Shown here: positions 1-9,764 of the stretch, one piece after another
Layout of the letters: the number at the start of each line of letters is the position of its first letter
Position numbering within the stretch: position 1 is the stretch's first letter
Source: Bacteroidales bacterium
GTDB taxonomy: Bacteria > Bacteroidota > Bacteroidia > Bacteroidales > UBA1715
Direction: 5' to 3'
Length of the DNA: 60,237 nt
NCBI GenBank assembly: GCA_017552705.1
Contig: JAFZOY010000055.1
Coordinates: forward strand, 1 to 60,237
The notes under the pieces: model-generated
Seen by the model: the letters and a program-made list of their open reading frames with translations, nothing else
Databases searched by the model: none
Told to the model about the DNA's origin: nothing
Position numbers and translations under genes: made by a program

Positions 1-258
1 ATTGTTCAATATTTCATCTGTCTTGAAATCATCGTCATCATCCGTATTTCTATCGGTATCGATGTATTCGTCCATACGAATCATATAATATCTGTCTTCG
101 GTTTCGTATGGCAATGCGAATCGCTCTTGACCTGTTTTCGGGTCTGTGTAGGTTACCAAAAATTCAGTGAAACCGTTTGGATACAATTGAAGAACTTTTT
201 CTTGTAGTTCTTTGTCGAGTTTGTCAAAATCTTTAATGACATGAGGTTTAGATTGCAT
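1..258 (-). CDS. Conserved hypothetical protein (C-terminus outside window)
   Basis: The frame is open from an ATG at 258 to the left edge, giving 86 codons, so the C-terminus is missing. The protein starts MQSKPHVIKDFDKLDKEL. It is acidic and rich in aromatics (a segment reads LPYETEDRYYMIRMDEY) and then has an Asp/Thr-rich stretch. There is no signal peptide or membrane segment, so it is probably cytosolic. It lies just upstream of glmM on the same strand, 45 nt apart, and may be cotranscribed with it. I recognise it only as the type of small acidic protein common in Bacteroidota and assign no function. Confidence 0.7.
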   Translation of the reverse strand, partial: MQSKPHVIKDFDKLDKELQEKVLQLYPNGFTEFLVTYTDPKTGQERFALPYETEDRYYMIRMDEYIDTDRNTDDDDDFKTDEILNN

Positions 259-303
259 ACTGTTATAATTTACAATGTGACCAAATATAATCGTTACTTA
301 TGG

Positions 304-1683
304 TTATTTCTGTATTTTGTTCATGATTTCCTGTGCCAATGCATTTGCCGCATCCATTGAGGAACTTTCCGCATAGATTCGGATAATTGGCTCAGTGTTT
401 GACTTTCGTAGGTGAACCCAACCTTGTGCGAAATCAATTTTCACACCGTCGATTGTGTTTACTTTTTCGTTTTTATATTGTTCGGCAATGTTTGCCAAAA
501 TCGCATCAACGTTTGTTTCAGGGGTAAGTTGGATTTTGTTTTTTGAAATCACATATTCTGGATATGTTTTGCGTAAATCGCTACATTTCTTCCCTGATTT
601 TGCCAACAAACTCAAAAACAAAGCGATACCAACAAGTGCGTCGCGACCATAGTGGATTTCCGGGTAAATAACGCCACCGTTTCCTTCGCCGCCGATTACC
701 GCATTTGTTTCTTTCATTTTTGTAACCACGTTGACTTCGCCAACTGCTGCAGCATTGTATTCTTTGCCGTATTTCTTTGTCACGTCCGACAATGCTCGGG
801 TAGAAGAGAGGTTGCTCACAGTGTTGCCTGCGGTATGTTGCAATACATAGTCGGCAACGGAAACTAACGTGTACTCTTCGCCAAACATGGTTCCGTCTTC
901 GTTGATGATGGCAAGACGGTCAACATCGGGGTCAACCACGAAACCGACATCCACTTTGTTGTTGCGGATTGCGGCAGCTGTTTCTACCAGATTTTCTGGT
1001 ATTGGTTCCGGTGTATGGGCAAATTTACCCGTAGCTTCGCAATTGAGTTGTAACACATTTTTTACGCCAAGTTTCTCAAGCAACTCAGGCAGAATAATTC
1101 CGCCAACAGAGTTCACACAATCAATGGCGACCGAAAAATTGGCTTTTTTTATTGCATCCACGTCAACCAACGGGAGAGCAAGCACTTTTTCGATGTGTTT
1201 TGTATTATATGAGTTGTTTATTTCTATAGCTCCGATTGAATCGATGTCGGCAAAGGTGAATTTGCTTGCCTCTGCACGTTTCAGTACGTCGTTGCCTTCC
1301 TGTGCGTTCAGGAATTCGCCTTTGTTGTTCAATAATTTGAGCGCATTCCATTGTTTTGGGTTATGGCTTGCGGTGATGATGACACCTCCGTCGGCGTGTT
1401 CCTCGGTCACTGCAATTTCGGTGGTCGGAGTGGTTGCCAATCCAATATTGACTACCTTAAATCCGAGAGCTACAAGTGTTTGCATAACAAGGCTGCTGAC
1501 CATATCGCCTGAAAGACGTGCATCGCGGCCGACAACAATTTTATTTGAGCCGTTGGTTACGTTGTCGCGCACCCAAGAACCATACGCTGAAGCAAATGCA
1601 ACAATGTCAACAGGGGTTAAATTGTCGGTGGTTGTGCCACCAATTGTACCTCTAATGCCCGAAATCGATTTAATTAGACTCAT
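304..1683 (-). CDS. glmM: Phosphoglucosamine mutase / phosphohexomutase
   Basis: Converts glucosamine-6-phosphate to glucosamine-1-phosphate for UDP-GlcNAc and peptidoglycan synthesis in the cytosol. All phosphohexomutase signatures are present. The N-terminal GIRGTIGG lies at residues 9-16. The phosphoserine loop TASHNP has Ser106 as the phosphorylated residue. The metal loop DPDVDR is at 251-256. The sugar-binding loop GEGNGG is near 333 and the phosphate-binding RKSNTEP near 430. At 459 aa it is full length for the alpha-D-phosphohexomutase family. Family members also act on mannose or glucose phosphates. GlmM is the likeliest assignment because the length and the NTEP loop fit Bacteroidota GlmM, but substrate cannot be proved from sequence. 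Confidence 0.88.
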   Translation of the reverse strand: MSLIKSISGIRGTIGGTTTDNLTPVDIVAFASAYGSWVRDNVTNGSNKIVVGRDARLSGDMVSSLVMQTLVALGFKVVNIGLATTPTTEIAVTEEHADGGVIITASHNPKQWNALKLLNNKGEFLNAQEGNDVLKRAEASKFTFADIDSIGAIEINNSYNTKHIEKVLALPLVDVDAIKKANFSVAIDCVNSVGGIILPELLEKLGVKNVLQLNCEATGKFAHTPEPIPENLVETAAAIRNNKVDVGFVVDPDVDRLAIINEDGTMFGEEYTLVSVADYVLQHTAGNTVSNLSSTRALSDVTKKYGKEYNAAAVGEVNVVTKMKETNAVIGGEGNGGVIYPEIHYGRDALVGIALFLSLLAKSGKKCSDLRKTYPEYVISKNKIQLTPETNVDAILANIAEQYKNEKVNTIDGVKIDFAQGWVHLRKSNTEPIIRIYAESSSMDAANALAQEIMNKIQK

Positions 1684-1769
1684 ATTGTATCATTTTGTCG
1701 GCAAAAATGATAAATATTTTCAAATAGCAATAGAAATTGGGCTAAAATTTAATGAAATGTTAGTAACAA

Positions 1770-3149
1770 TTATTGTAGGAAGAAAAATTCGATGAGTTCC
1801 GACAATTCCTTGCTTGAGAATGAAGCGCCCGGACCTGCATCTGGACCTTCGTCGAAGAACGAATTGATGGTGTTCAGGAGTTCCGTCAAATCAATATAGT
1901 CGTTGTTGTCGCTGTCGCAGATTTTGAATTTCTTAGGAATACGTTTGTAGAATTGTTTTGTGAGCGTACTTCCGTTCAATAATTCAGGGTAGAATCGATA
2001 TAATTCTTCTTGCGAAAGTTTTTCTCCTTGTGTCAGGCGTTCGCGCAATTCGGCTTCGGTCATACCTTTACCTTTTTCGTCGTGCCAGAATGCACGTGTC
2101 ATGCGTTCCACGTCGCGATAATTTGGAATTCCGTCGTTGTCGTCGTCGAATGGACAACCGTTTGCGAATACGTCAACTCCTTTAGGTGTATATGGGCATT
2201 CGTCTTCGGTTTCGTCAATACCATCTTCGTCGGCATCCCAGTCCACACGGTAGTTGTCGTGGTCCATGGCATCGAATTTCGATTTATGTGGAAATTTGTC
2301 GAGGTCGAATAGCACACTTGCGTAGGCATACGAAAATCCGTCGGGTAGTTTCGAACCTTTTCGTTTGTCGGTTCCTTTGCCGGTAATGTCGTCCAAAGTG
2401 TTGGTCGCTGCAATATGATATTGGTATCCGATATTTACTTTTGCGAATTTTGAAATGTTGTATGAAAATCCGAGTTCAAGAGGTATTGTCGCAATAATAG
2501 GGCAGTAGTAGTCTTTATTGTTGAGATTTTCAACTTGTAGAGCCGTCTCGTAATCGTAGTCACGATAAATAATGGTGGATTTCGATGCGTTATAGTCCGA
2601 TTCGGTCGTGTTACGGAACGTACCATCAGACCATAAATACAGTTTTTCTCCATCTGAAAACCAGTCGCCACGGGCTTCGGGACGTTGCAGTATGGAAATA
2701 CCCGCACTCACGTAAGGAGTGAGGATTTTGCTTCGTCCGGCAATTGCCTTAATATTTGAAAAATTATAGTTGACGAATGCGCCAAACGAGTTCACTTCTG
2801 TCTTGAAATCAAAAAACGTGTGGATTTCAGGGTAATAGGTACTTCCGCGAAGTTCGCCACGTAAATATCTGATTCCGATTTTCAGAGAAGGCGAGAGCGT
2901 TTGCATCATTTCGAGGTGGACTGCATTGCAACCAACAGTGAAGTTTGCTGGTTCGTCGTTGGTGATATCACCGTGGTATGATAGAATACCTGTTCCTATG
3001 CCTGTGATTGGCAGTTTAAGCTGGCTTGGCAAAGGTTCCTTGTCAATTTGGAGAATCTTGTCAAATTGGGAAACAGTTTCTTGCTTTTCTTGCGAAAAAG
3101 TAAGAAAAGGAGCGAAAAACAATATGGCAAAAATTATGTTGTTTTTCAT
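1770..3149 (-). CDS. Outer-membrane beta-barrel protein with Ca-binding TSP3 and EF-hand segments
   Basis: A 459-aa exported protein with a signal peptide (about residues 1-19, cut near FSQ). Residues about 45-300 look like an outer-membrane barrel, with alternating aromatic strands and phrases such as YGFSYNISKFAKVNIGYQY-like repeats near 225-245. Next come two thrombospondin-type-3-like Asp repeats near 305-345 (DADEDGIDETED and DDDNDGIPNYRD). Near 410 there is a canonical EF-hand-like loop, DSDNNDYIDLTE. There is no OmpA peptidoglycan-binding domain at the C-terminus, although the order barrel then TSP3 resembles OmpA-type proteins. A TAnnTTTG promoter lies just upstream of the start. Likely an envelope structural or calcium-stabilised protein; exact role unknown. 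Confidence 0.7.
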   Translation of the reverse strand: MKNNIIFAILFFAPFLTFSQEKQETVSQFDKILQIDKEPLPSQLKLPITGIGTGILSYHGDITNDEPANFTVGCNAVHLEMMQTLSPSLKIGIRYLRGELRGSTYYPEIHTFFDFKTEVNSFGAFVNYNFSNIKAIAGRSKILTPYVSAGISILQRPEARGDWFSDGEKLYLWSDGTFRNTTESDYNASKSTIIYRDYDYETALQVENLNNKDYYCPIIATIPLELGFSYNISKFAKVNIGYQYHIAATNTLDDITGKGTDKRKGSKLPDGFSYAYASVLFDLDKFPHKSKFDAMDHDNYRVDWDADEDGIDETEDECPYTPKGVDVFANGCPFDDDNDGIPNYRDVERMTRAFWHDEKGKGMTEAELRERLTQGEKLSQEELYRFYPELLNGSTLTKQFYKRIPKKFKICDSDNNDYIDLTELLNTINSFFDEGPDAGPGASFSSKELSELIEFFFLQ

Positions 3150-3168
3150 AATTCACATACATACATTA

Positions 3169-3176
3169 CAAATGTA
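3169..3176 (-). promoter_or_regulatory. -7 promoter element (TACATTTG)
   Basis: Reads TACATTTG on the minus strand, 20 nt upstream of the ATG at 3149, matching the Bacteroidota TAnnTTTG consensus. Confidence 0.6.
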
Positions 3177-3201
3177 GTGAATACTCCTTAAAATTCCAAG
3201 T

Positions 3202-4404
3202 TTATTTCACCCATTTTTGATTCGACAACATCAATGCTTCCTGCACTGTGATACGTTTTTTACCATTGTAGGCAACAACAAACGCACCTTTGATTGGGGT
3301 TTGTTCCCATATCGTATTTCGTTGATTGCGAGCGTCTTGATATGTTTTTGATGATTGCTGCGTGGTGTATTTGAACCACGTTCCATTTTTCTCTACAACA
3401 ACATTTTCAGTGATGTTTCTTTTTTCAAAAAAGTTTTTGGAATTTTTGATTTTTCTGTGCGTCGCAGCCAATTGTACTCGGTACGACACCGTATTATTCA
3501 CTGTATTGTTTTTGGTTTTTACTTCTACATTTTTATTTGAAAGAGTAGGAGCTGCTTTTGTTGTTGTTTGCGCTGTCTTTGCCGTGTTTGTTGGAGCCGG
3601 AGAAGTTTTTGTTTCCAAACGTTTTTCTTCCGTCACTTCTGCTTTTGGCGTTTCAGCAATCGGTGTAATTGTTGTCGTAGTGGTTGTGGTTGACGTTGTT
3701 GTGGTTGTCTGCACGATTTTGCTTGGCTCAGCGTCAATCGACGTCATTGTAGGTTTTGCCGAGTTCGACGACAATATGTTATTAATAAGGTCTGGATTAT
3801 TTTTCGACGACACATATTCGGTTTTCGTTTCGGTGGTTTGTGTTACTGCATAGTCGCTTCCGTCATCGAAAGAGCCTACTTCAAACAAATCGTCTGATTT
3901 GCCAGTGCTTTCGCTTATGCGTTTTGTGTCGTTGTTTTCAAGTGGAATTTCGTCGGCAGTACCTGTAACTCTCACATTTTGAGGTTTGAGTTCGGCGAAT
4001 CGTTTTTCGTTGTTTTCAACATACCCGAATTTTGCGGAGAAGTTGAACGAACTTTTCGTTTTTTCAGGAACAATGATATTGAAATTGAACGAGAATGAAC
4101 TGCTTTGTGGAAGTTTTACCCACAATACTGTGATTGTGTTGTCGGTAAACGAGAAATTTTGGTTTGTTGAAGTTGCAACAAAATCTTTTGGAAGGGTACA
4201 TGTGAATCGACCGAACCCTTCAACTTGACCTTTGTCGATTGTAACAGTTACGGGGATAACCGCACCCGGACGGACGGCCTTAGGCATATTCGATGTTACG
4301 GACACCACATTTGCCAAATACAGATTTATGGCTCCAGCCACAAATAAAAATAGAGATACATACACCAGGATTTTCTTTGTGATTTTTGTACGAGAGGTAT
4401 TCAT
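3202..4404 (-). CDS. Membrane-anchored SPOR-domain-like envelope protein
   Basis: A 400-aa protein with one N-terminal membrane segment (residues about 11-31, ILVYVSLFLFVAGAINLYL), so it is anchored in the inner membrane with its bulk in the periplasm. Residues about 35-145 form a beta-rich domain. The middle, about 150-300, is low-complexity Thr/Ser/Pro/Ala with a run of threonines, suggesting a flexible linker. The C-terminus (about 310-395, starting YRVQLAATHRK and ending GAFVVAYNGKKR) has the pattern of Bacteroidota SPOR domains, which bind denuded peptidoglycan. It likely spans to the cell wall; partner and role are unknown. It has its own -7 box at 4434-4441. Confidence 0.6.
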   Translation of the reverse strand: MNTSRTKITKKILVYVSLFLFVAGAINLYLANVVSVTSNMPKAVRPGAVIPVTVTIDKGQVEGFGRFTCTLPKDFVATSTNQNFSFTDNTITVLWVKLPQSSSFSFNFNIIVPEKTKSSFNFSAKFGYVENNEKRFAELKPQNVRVTGTADEIPLENNDTKRISESTGKSDDLFEVGSFDDGSDYAVTQTTETKTEYVSSKNNPDLINNILSSNSAKPTMTSIDAEPSKIVQTTTTTSTTTTTTTITPIAETPKAEVTEEKRLETKTSPAPTNTAKTAQTTTKAAPTLSNKNVEVKTKNNTVNNTVSYRVQLAATHRKIKNSKNFFEKRNITENVVVEKNGTWFKYTTQQSSKTYQDARNQRNTIWEQTPIKGAFVVAYNGKKRITVQEALMLSNQKWVK

Positions 4405-4433
4405 AATCGCCTATTTTAGAAACTGTTATAGCA

Positions 4434-4441
4434 CAAAAATA
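4434..4441 (-). promoter_or_regulatory. -7 promoter element (TATTTTTG)
   Basis: TATTTTTG on the minus strand, 30 nt upstream of the SPOR-protein ATG. Confidence 0.6.
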
Positions 4442-4601
4442 TAGTAGAATTTTTAGAAATGCAAATTTATTGCGTAGAAATGTTAATAATTTTGTTAATA
4501 AAGTGTGAATTCGCTGTTTATATATTGTTATAAAGTAATGTAAGGTGTTGATATACAAACTTTTATGTAAAAGTATGCTTTTGTTGTTGAAAATGCACAA
4601 A

Positions 4602-4633
4602 AAAAGCGATGTTTCATGGAAAACATCGCTTTT
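4602..4633 (-). terminator. Intrinsic terminator downstream of gpmI
   Basis: A 13-bp perfect stem (AAAAGCGATGTTT and its complement) with a 6-nt loop. It is A/T-tailed on both sides, so it can work in either direction. It sits 26 nt past the gpmI stop. Confidence 0.85.
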
Positions 4634-4658
4634 TCGTTGTAAAACAAATAATTACCAA

Positions 4659-6188
4659 CTATTTGATAAGGTTCTTACCGCTCATATCGGTTGGTTGTTC
4701 TATACCCATAATGTGGCAGATTGAAGGAGCCACATCGGCAAGAATCCCATCTTCAACTGTAGCCTGTTTGTTTTCGCTGATATACACGAAAGGAACAGGG
4801 TTCAATGAATGGGCGGTGTTAGGCGTGCCGTCTTCGTTGAGAGCATAATCAGCATTTCCGTGGTCGGCAATGATGATTGTTTCGTAGTGCATTGATTTTG
4901 CTGCCTCAACAACTTCGTTCACGCATTGGTCAACGGCAACAACAGCCTTTTCGATTGCGGAATATACGCCTGTGTGTCCCACCATGTCGCCGTTTGCGAA
5001 GTTTACAACAATAAAGTCGTATTTGTCTGTTTTTATGGCATCGACCAATTTGTCTTTTACTTCGTAAGCGCTCATTTCTGGTTTTAAATCATACGTTGCA
5101 ACTTTTGGTGACGGCACCAAAATACGGTCTTCGTTCTCGTATGGAGTTTCGCGTCCGCCATTGAAGAAGAACGTTACGTGGGCGTATTTTTCGGTTTCGG
5201 CAATGTGTAATTGTTTTTTGCCAAGGTTTGAAATGTATTCGCCCAGCGTGTTTTGTACATTTTCTTTATCAAATAATATATGTACGCCTGTGAACGAAGC
5301 ATCGTATGGAGTCATACAGAAATATTGCAATCCTGGGATTGTGTTCATGCCAGCTTCAGGCATATCTTTTTGTGTAAGAACTATGGTAAGTTCTTTTGCA
5401 CGGTCGTTTCGATAGTTGAAGAAAATGATAACATCGCCGTTTTGAATCCGTCCGTCAACATTCGCATTAACGATAGGTTCAATAAATTCGTCGGTGCCTT
5501 TGTGGTCGGCGCAGTCTGAGTCGTAGCTTTCCTGAACAGCCTGTACCATATTAGTTGCTTTCTTTCCTTTGCCGTTCACAAGCATGTCGTAGGCGATTTT
5601 TATACGTTCCCAACGTTTGTCGCGGTCCATTGCATAGAAACGACCTACGATAGAAGCGATATTGCCAGTGTTCTTAGCCAAATGCGCTTCCAATTGCTCG
5701 ATGAATCCTTTTCCCGATTTCGGATCGGTGTCGCGTCCGTCCATAAAGCAGTGGACAAACGTGTTGCTGATGCCGTAATGTTTTGCGATTTCAATCAATT
5801 TGAATAGGTGGTCAAGAGAGCTGTGCACACCACCATTTGAAACCAAACCCATAAGGTGGATGTTTTTTCCGTTTTCCTTTGCATACGAAAAAGCATTGAC
5901 TATTTCCTTGTTTTGCATAATGGAATTGTCGGCGCAGGCACGGTTGATTTTTACCAAATCCTGATATACGACGCGTCCGGCACCGATATTCAAGTGTCCA
6001 ACTTCGGAGTTACCCATTTGTCCGTCAGGCAGACCAACATTTTCGCCAGATGCTTTAAGTTGGGAGTTAGGATAGTTCTGTACTAAATAGTCCCAATATG
6101 GCGTTGGGGTTGATGAAATCACGTCGGATTTAGATTTGTCGCCGATTCCCCAGCCGTCAAGGATCATTAATAATGCTTTTTTTCTCAT
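4659..6188 (-). CDS. gpmI: 2,3-bisphosphoglycerate-independent phosphoglycerate mutase
   Basis: Interconverts 3- and 2-phosphoglycerate in glycolysis using two Mn ions. The alkaline-phosphatase-superfamily core is clear: ILDGWGIG at the N-terminus with metal ligand Asp11, then [16 protein letters not shown] with the catalytic serine at residue 61. The C-terminal metal cluster reads [13 protein letters not shown] and IADHGNADY. At 509 aa it has the usual two-domain length of the iPGM family. It is monocistronic, with a TACATTTG promoter upstream and a strong hairpin terminator downstream. No unusual residues seen. Confidence 0.96.
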   Translation of the reverse strand: MRKKALLMILDGWGIGDKSKSDVISSTPTPYWDYLVQNYPNSQLKASGENVGLPDGQMGNSEVGHLNIGAGRVVYQDLVKINRACADNSIMQNKEIVNAFSYAKENGKNIHLMGLVSNGGVHSSLDHLFKLIEIAKHYGISNTFVHCFMDGRDTDPKSGKGFIEQLEAHLAKNTGNIASIVGRFYAMDRDKRWERIKIAYDMLVNGKGKKATNMVQAVQESYDSDCADHKGTDEFIEPIVNANVDGRIQNGDVIIFFNYRNDRAKELTIVLTQKDMPEAGMNTIPGLQYFCMTPYDASFTGVHILFDKENVQNTLGEYISNLGKKQLHIAETEKYAHVTFFFNGGRETPYENEDRILVPSPKVATYDLKPEMSAYEVKDKLVDAIKTDKYDFIVVNFANGDMVGHTGVYSAIEKAVVAVDQCVNEVVEAAKSMHYETIIIADHGNADYALNEDGTPNTAHSLNPVPFVYISENKQATVEDGILADVAPSICHIMGIEQPTDMSGKNLIK

Positions 6189-6214
6189 ATCTTGTAGATT
6201 TAATTTTCGTGTCG

Positions 6215-6222
6215 CAAATGTA
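6215..6222 (-). promoter_or_regulatory. -7 promoter element (TACATTTG)
   Basis: TACATTTG on the minus strand, 27 nt upstream of the gpmI ATG. Confidence 0.65.
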
Positions 6223-6256
6223 AGAAAAAATCAATGGAACATGTACAACATTTTGT

Positions 6257-7195
6257 TTATTTCCCCACAAACGTCCTCACATTCTCGTAGGTCAGTTCCA
6301 TCAGCTTTTTGAGCGCATTGTCGCTTACCCATGCTACGTGCGGTGTGATGAGCAGCCGTTCTTGGATGGATTCGTCGAGAAGCGGAGAGGAGAGTGGAAT
6401 CGGTTCTTTTTCCATCACGTCGAGGCACGCCCCGGCGATACGTTTTTCCTTGAGTGCTTGCGCAAGGGCTTTCTCGTCGATGATTCCGCCTCGTCCCACG
6501 TTTACAATATATGCAGATGGTTTCATCTGGTTGAGTTGTTTTGTGGAAATGAGACCTTTAGTCTGTGGATTCAGCGGAGAATGAATGGAAACGATATCGG
6601 AGGTTTGGAGCAGCTCCTGCAAGTCAACTTCTTGATAATCAGAGGTGTGGTTGTTTCCCGATGTGGAATAATACACAACCTTACAGCCAAAAGCGGTTGC
6701 GACTTCGGCCACACGGCGGCCAATTGTGCCCAATCCGATAATTCCCCATGTGCGTCCGTTCAGTTCCATATAGCCGGGGCCAATGTGCGTGAAAAGCGTT
6801 TGGTGGGAATAAACCGTTGACGAAACGTAGTTCGAGTAATATTCTGTATGTTGGAGCAACGACAACAGAATCGCAAACGTGTGTTGCACAACACTTTCGG
6901 TTGAATATCCAGCCACATTTTTTACCGCAATACCTTTTTCTTTGGCATACGCCAAATCCACGTTGTTCATGCCTGTTGCCGTAAGACAAATCAGTTTCAC
7001 GGCAGGGCAGGAGTCCATTATTTCTTTGTCTATTATAACCTTGTTAGTGATGATAATTGACGCATTATCAATGTGTTGCAATCGTTCTGCGCTATTCGTC
7101 GTTGCATAAACACGCAGCGAACCTAAATTGCTGAAAGAATCAAAAATAGAATTTTCGCCGATAGTCGCTGCATCAAGTACTACAATTTGTTCCAT
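6257..7195 (-). CDS. D-2-hydroxyacid dehydrogenase (hydroxypyruvate/glycerate dehydrogenase-like)
   Basis: NAD-dependent reduction or oxidation of a 2-hydroxy acid in the cytosol. The protein (312 aa) has the D-isomer-specific dehydrogenase fold. The nucleotide-binding GLGTIGRRVA lies near residues 154-163. The substrate arginine is in VNVGRGGIIDE near 230-240. A catalytic glutamate follows in the next helix, and the catalytic histidine is in TPHVAW near 288. The sequence is closest in style to glycerate/hydroxypyruvate reductases (HprA type), but these families are not separable by motif. It stands alone between gpmI and rnr with its own -7 box, so context does not settle the substrate. Confidence 0.85.
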   Translation of the reverse strand: MEQIVVLDAATIGENSIFDSFSNLGSLRVYATTNSAERLQHIDNASIIITNKVIIDKEIMDSCPAVKLICLTATGMNNVDLAYAKEKGIAVKNVAGYSTESVVQHTFAILLSLLQHTEYYSNYVSSTVYSHQTLFTHIGPGYMELNGRTWGIIGLGTIGRRVAEVATAFGCKVVYYSTSGNNHTSDYQEVDLQELLQTSDIVSIHSPLNPQTKGLISTKQLNQMKPSAYIVNVGRGGIIDEKALAQALKEKRIAGACLDVMEKEPIPLSSPLLDESIQERLLITPHVAWVSDNALKKLMELTYENVRTFVGK

Positions 7196-7211
7196 TGTTT
7201 TTAAATTTTTT

Positions 7212-7219
7212 CAAAGATA
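7212..7219 (-). promoter_or_regulatory. -7 promoter element (TATCTTTG)
   Basis: TATCTTTG on the minus strand, 17 nt upstream of the dehydrogenase ATG. Confidence 0.6.
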
Positions 7220-7384
7220 TGAAAATAGGAGAAAGTTTGAGTATGTTCTCATTTTCTCGTAAAACGAATCAAGGAACAATCCGGAGGAATGTATAAGAAT
7301 TATTGCGTGGAAGAGAAAATGTCACAAGATGTGACACACTCAAAGTAAGTTTTACAAAAAAATCCACGCAATTCTTGAATTTAC

Positions 7385-9550
7385 CTATTCCTCTTTCTCG
7401 TTCTCTTGTTCGTCGGTAATCAATACATAATCCAGCTGACGCTTGATTAAATCGGCACGGGCAATTTTTATGGTGACTCTGTCGCCCAATGTGAATTCGT
7501 TGCCAGTGTAACGTCCTCGCAGACAGTAATTTCGCTCGTCGAATGAATACATGTCGTCGCTCAAATCGCGGAGCGACACCATTCCTTCGCACAGATTGCC
7601 GTCCAATTCCACATAGAAGCCCCATTCGGTAATGCTTGTGATGGTTCCGTCGAAGATTTCGCCCACGTGGTCTTTCATCCATTCAACTTGCTTGTACTTG
7701 ATTGAAGCCCGTTCGGCGTTTGCCGCCAACTGCTCGCGCGAAGACGAATGTTTGCAGTATTCTTCGAATTCTTCCTGCGAGGCGCTCGGTTTTTTCTTAA
7801 GATAACGATCGAGCAGACGGTGAACCATCATATCGGGGTAACGGCGGATAGGCGAGGTGAAGTGACAGTAGAAATCGAACGCCAATCCGTAGTGACCAAT
7901 GTTTTCGGTGGTGTAGATTGCCTTCGCCATAGATCGTACCGCCAACCCTGCAAAAATATCACATTCGGTTTTGCCCTTCAGGTCAGTAAGTAACTTATTG
8001 ATTGATTTTGAGGTATTTATACCTCCCGAAGTGTTGATTTTATATCCGAATTTCTTCAAGAAATTAGAGAAATCACGCAATTTCATGTCGTCTGGTTTGT
8101 CGTGCACACGGTAGACGAATGTCGGTGCGGAAGAGCGTTTTCCCACGTATTCGGCCACTTTTTTGTTGGCAAGCAGCATAAATTCCTCAATGAGTTTGTT
8201 CGCATCTTTCGATTCCTTGAAATATACGCCAGTAGGCCTTCCGTTCTTGTCAAGTTTAAATTTCACTTCCTTGCGGTCGAACGAGATAGCGCCTTTTTCG
8301 TAGCGTTTTGCACGTAGGATTTTCGCCAATGCGTCCATCGTGGTTATTTCTTTAACCAAATCGCCTTCGTGGGTTTCAATCACTTGCTGTGCTTCTTCGT
8401 ACGAAAATCTTCTGTTAGAGCGGATTACAGTCCTTCCAAACCATTCTTTCAGCACATTTGCGTCTTTGTCGAGTGTGAAAACGGCCGAGAATGTGAGTTT
8501 GTCTTCGTTGGGACGGAGCGAGCAGACGTTGTTCGACAGTTTTTCGGGCAACATTGGTACCACGCGGTCGACCAAATATACCGAAGTGGCGCGTTTCTGG
8601 GCTTCTTCCTCTAACTTTGTGCCAGGGCGGACATAATATGTAACGTCGGCAATATGCACGCCGATTTGGTAGGTTTCATCCTCAAGAAATTCAATCGACA
8701 ACGCATCGTCGAAGTCCTTTGCGTCGGCAGGGTCGATGGTGAACGTGGTCACATCGCGGAAATCCCTTCGTTGACGGATTTCTTGTGCTGGAATTTCATC
8801 GGGTAGGGCATTTGCCTCGTCTTCAAGTTCCTTTGTGAAATGATATGGTAGGTCGAATTCTTCAAGAATGGCGTGCATTTCGGTTTCGTTGTTGCCAACG
8901 TCTCCCAAAACTTTCACAACTTTCCCGATAGGATTTTTTGCTTTTTTAGGCCATTCAACTATTTGAACCACAACTTTTTGACCGTTTTTCGCATTCATTG
9001 CGTCATTGTTGGCCACGAAAATGTCGTAGGGGATGTAACGTTTGTCAACAATCACGAAGGCATATTTTGAATTACGCTCGATTATGCCGACAAATTCCCG
9101 TCGTCCTTCTTCAACAATTTCAACCACTTCGCCTTCCAAACGGGAACGTCGTCCGTGGTTGGCGAACAATGCGACTTTCACCAAATCGTTGTTCAGTGCG
9201 TGGTTTAAGTTAGGTGATGCAATAAACACATCCTCTTCGAGTTGCGGACTTACGACGTATGCGGTTCCGTAGGGAGTCATGTCCACACGTCCGGTAACCG
9301 TACCATTTTGGTTCTTCAGTCGATATTTCCCTTTCTGACATTCCTGCAATTCACCTTTTTCTTCAAGCAAATCAAGGTGTTTCTGTACCATAGGCAGGCC
9401 GTCCTTGTTGTTCAAACCCAGTTGTGTTGCAACTTGTTTGCAGTTTAACGGACGTTTGGGAGATTTTCTAAAAACAGAAAGGATGTCGGATGATAATTCC
9501 GAAGCAGAGCCTTTTTTATATTGTTCGTTTTTTCGAGCCATAGTATTCAT
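7385..9550 (-). CDS. rnr: Ribonuclease R
   Basis: A 3'-5' exoribonuclease of the RNase II/R family that degrades structured RNA. The domain order is standard. An N-terminal winged helix covers about residues 10-75 (RKSPKRPLNCKQVATQLG). Two cold-shock domains follow, then the RNB catalytic core from about 270 (DVTTFTIDPADAKDFDDALS, with the acidic metal ligands). A C-terminal S1 domain (GEIFDGTITSITEWGFYVEL) comes near 640. The length, about 721 aa, fits the family. The outermost ATG at 9550 is used here; an ATG at 9541 (MARKNEQ) is an equally good start. No clear TAnnTTTG box was found for this gene. Confidence 0.95.
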   Translation of the reverse strand: MNTMARKNEQYKKGSASELSSDILSVFRKSPKRPLNCKQVATQLGLNNKDGLPMVQKHLDLLEEKGELQECQKGKYRLKNQNGTVTGRVDMTPYGTAYVVSPQLEEDVFIASPNLNHALNNDLVKVALFANHGRRSRLEGEVVEIVEEGRREFVGIIERNSKYAFVIVDKRYIPYDIFVANNDAMNAKNGQKVVVQIVEWPKKAKNPIGKVVKVLGDVGNNETEMHAILEEFDLPYHFTKELEDEANALPDEIPAQEIRQRRDFRDVTTFTIDPADAKDFDDALSIEFLEDETYQIGVHIADVTYYVRPGTKLEEEAQKRATSVYLVDRVVPMLPEKLSNNVCSLRPNEDKLTFSAVFTLDKDANVLKEWFGRTVIRSNRRFSYEEAQQVIETHEGDLVKEITTMDALAKILRAKRYEKGAISFDRKEVKFKLDKNGRPTGVYFKESKDANKLIEEFMLLANKKVAEYVGKRSSAPTFVYRVHDKPDDMKLRDFSNFLKKFGYKINTSGGINTSKSINKLLTDLKGKTECDIFAGLAVRSMAKAIYTTENIGHYGLAFDFYCHFTSPIRRYPDMMVHRLLDRYLKKKPSASQEEFEEYCKHSSSREQLAANAERASIKYKQVEWMKDHVGEIFDGTITSITEWGFYVELDGNLCEGMVSLRDLSDDMYSFDERNYCLRGRYTGNEFTLGDRVTIKIARADLIKRQLDYVLITDEQENEKEE

Positions 9551-9670
9551 CAATTTAATTCCACAATATTACAAAAATCGCAGGAATAACGGAAAAAAGA
9601 GGGGGGAATTTTTTAATACGTTTTTACACTTACTTTTTGTAAGTCTTAAAACCGATTTTTGAAAAAATAA

Positions 9671-9689
9671 ACCTATTGATTTGGTAGGT
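9671..9689. promoter_or_regulatory. Operator-like inverted repeat ACCTA-N9-TAGGT (porin promoter, upstream copy)
   Basis: ACCTA at 9671-9675 and TAGGT at 9685-9689 with a 9-nt spacer. It begins 34 nt upstream of the -7 box at 9705 and covers the -33 region, including a TTTG at 9680-9683. The same 19-bp architecture occurs at three other promoters in this window. Confidence 0.75.
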
Positions 9690-9704
9690 AAAAACTTTTT
9701 TATG

Positions 9705-9712
9705 TATGTTTG
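9705..9712 (+). promoter_or_regulatory. -7 promoter element (TATGTTTG) of the porin operon
   Basis: A perfect TAnnTTTG box with a TTTG at 9680-9683 as the -33 candidate. It is flanked on both sides by ACCTA-N9-TAGGT repeats. Confidence 0.75.
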
Positions 9713-9722
9713 CTGATGAATA

Positions 9723-9741
9723 ACCTACTAAAACGATAGGT
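9723..9741. promoter_or_regulatory. Operator-like inverted repeat ACCTA-N9-TAGGT (porin promoter, downstream copy)
   Basis: ACCTA at 9723-9727 and TAGGT at 9737-9741, 9-nt spacer. It begins 11 nt after the -7 box and so covers the region just downstream of the expected transcription start. Same geometry as at 13122-13140. Confidence 0.75.
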
Positions 9742-9764
9742 TAAAAACTTAAAACAATTATAAT

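Noticed and set aside
869..1795. 308-codon frame opposite glmM on the plus strand
   Set aside because: It mirrors the well-supported glmM gene. Its translation is low-information and serine-rich, with no family motif and no promoter box.
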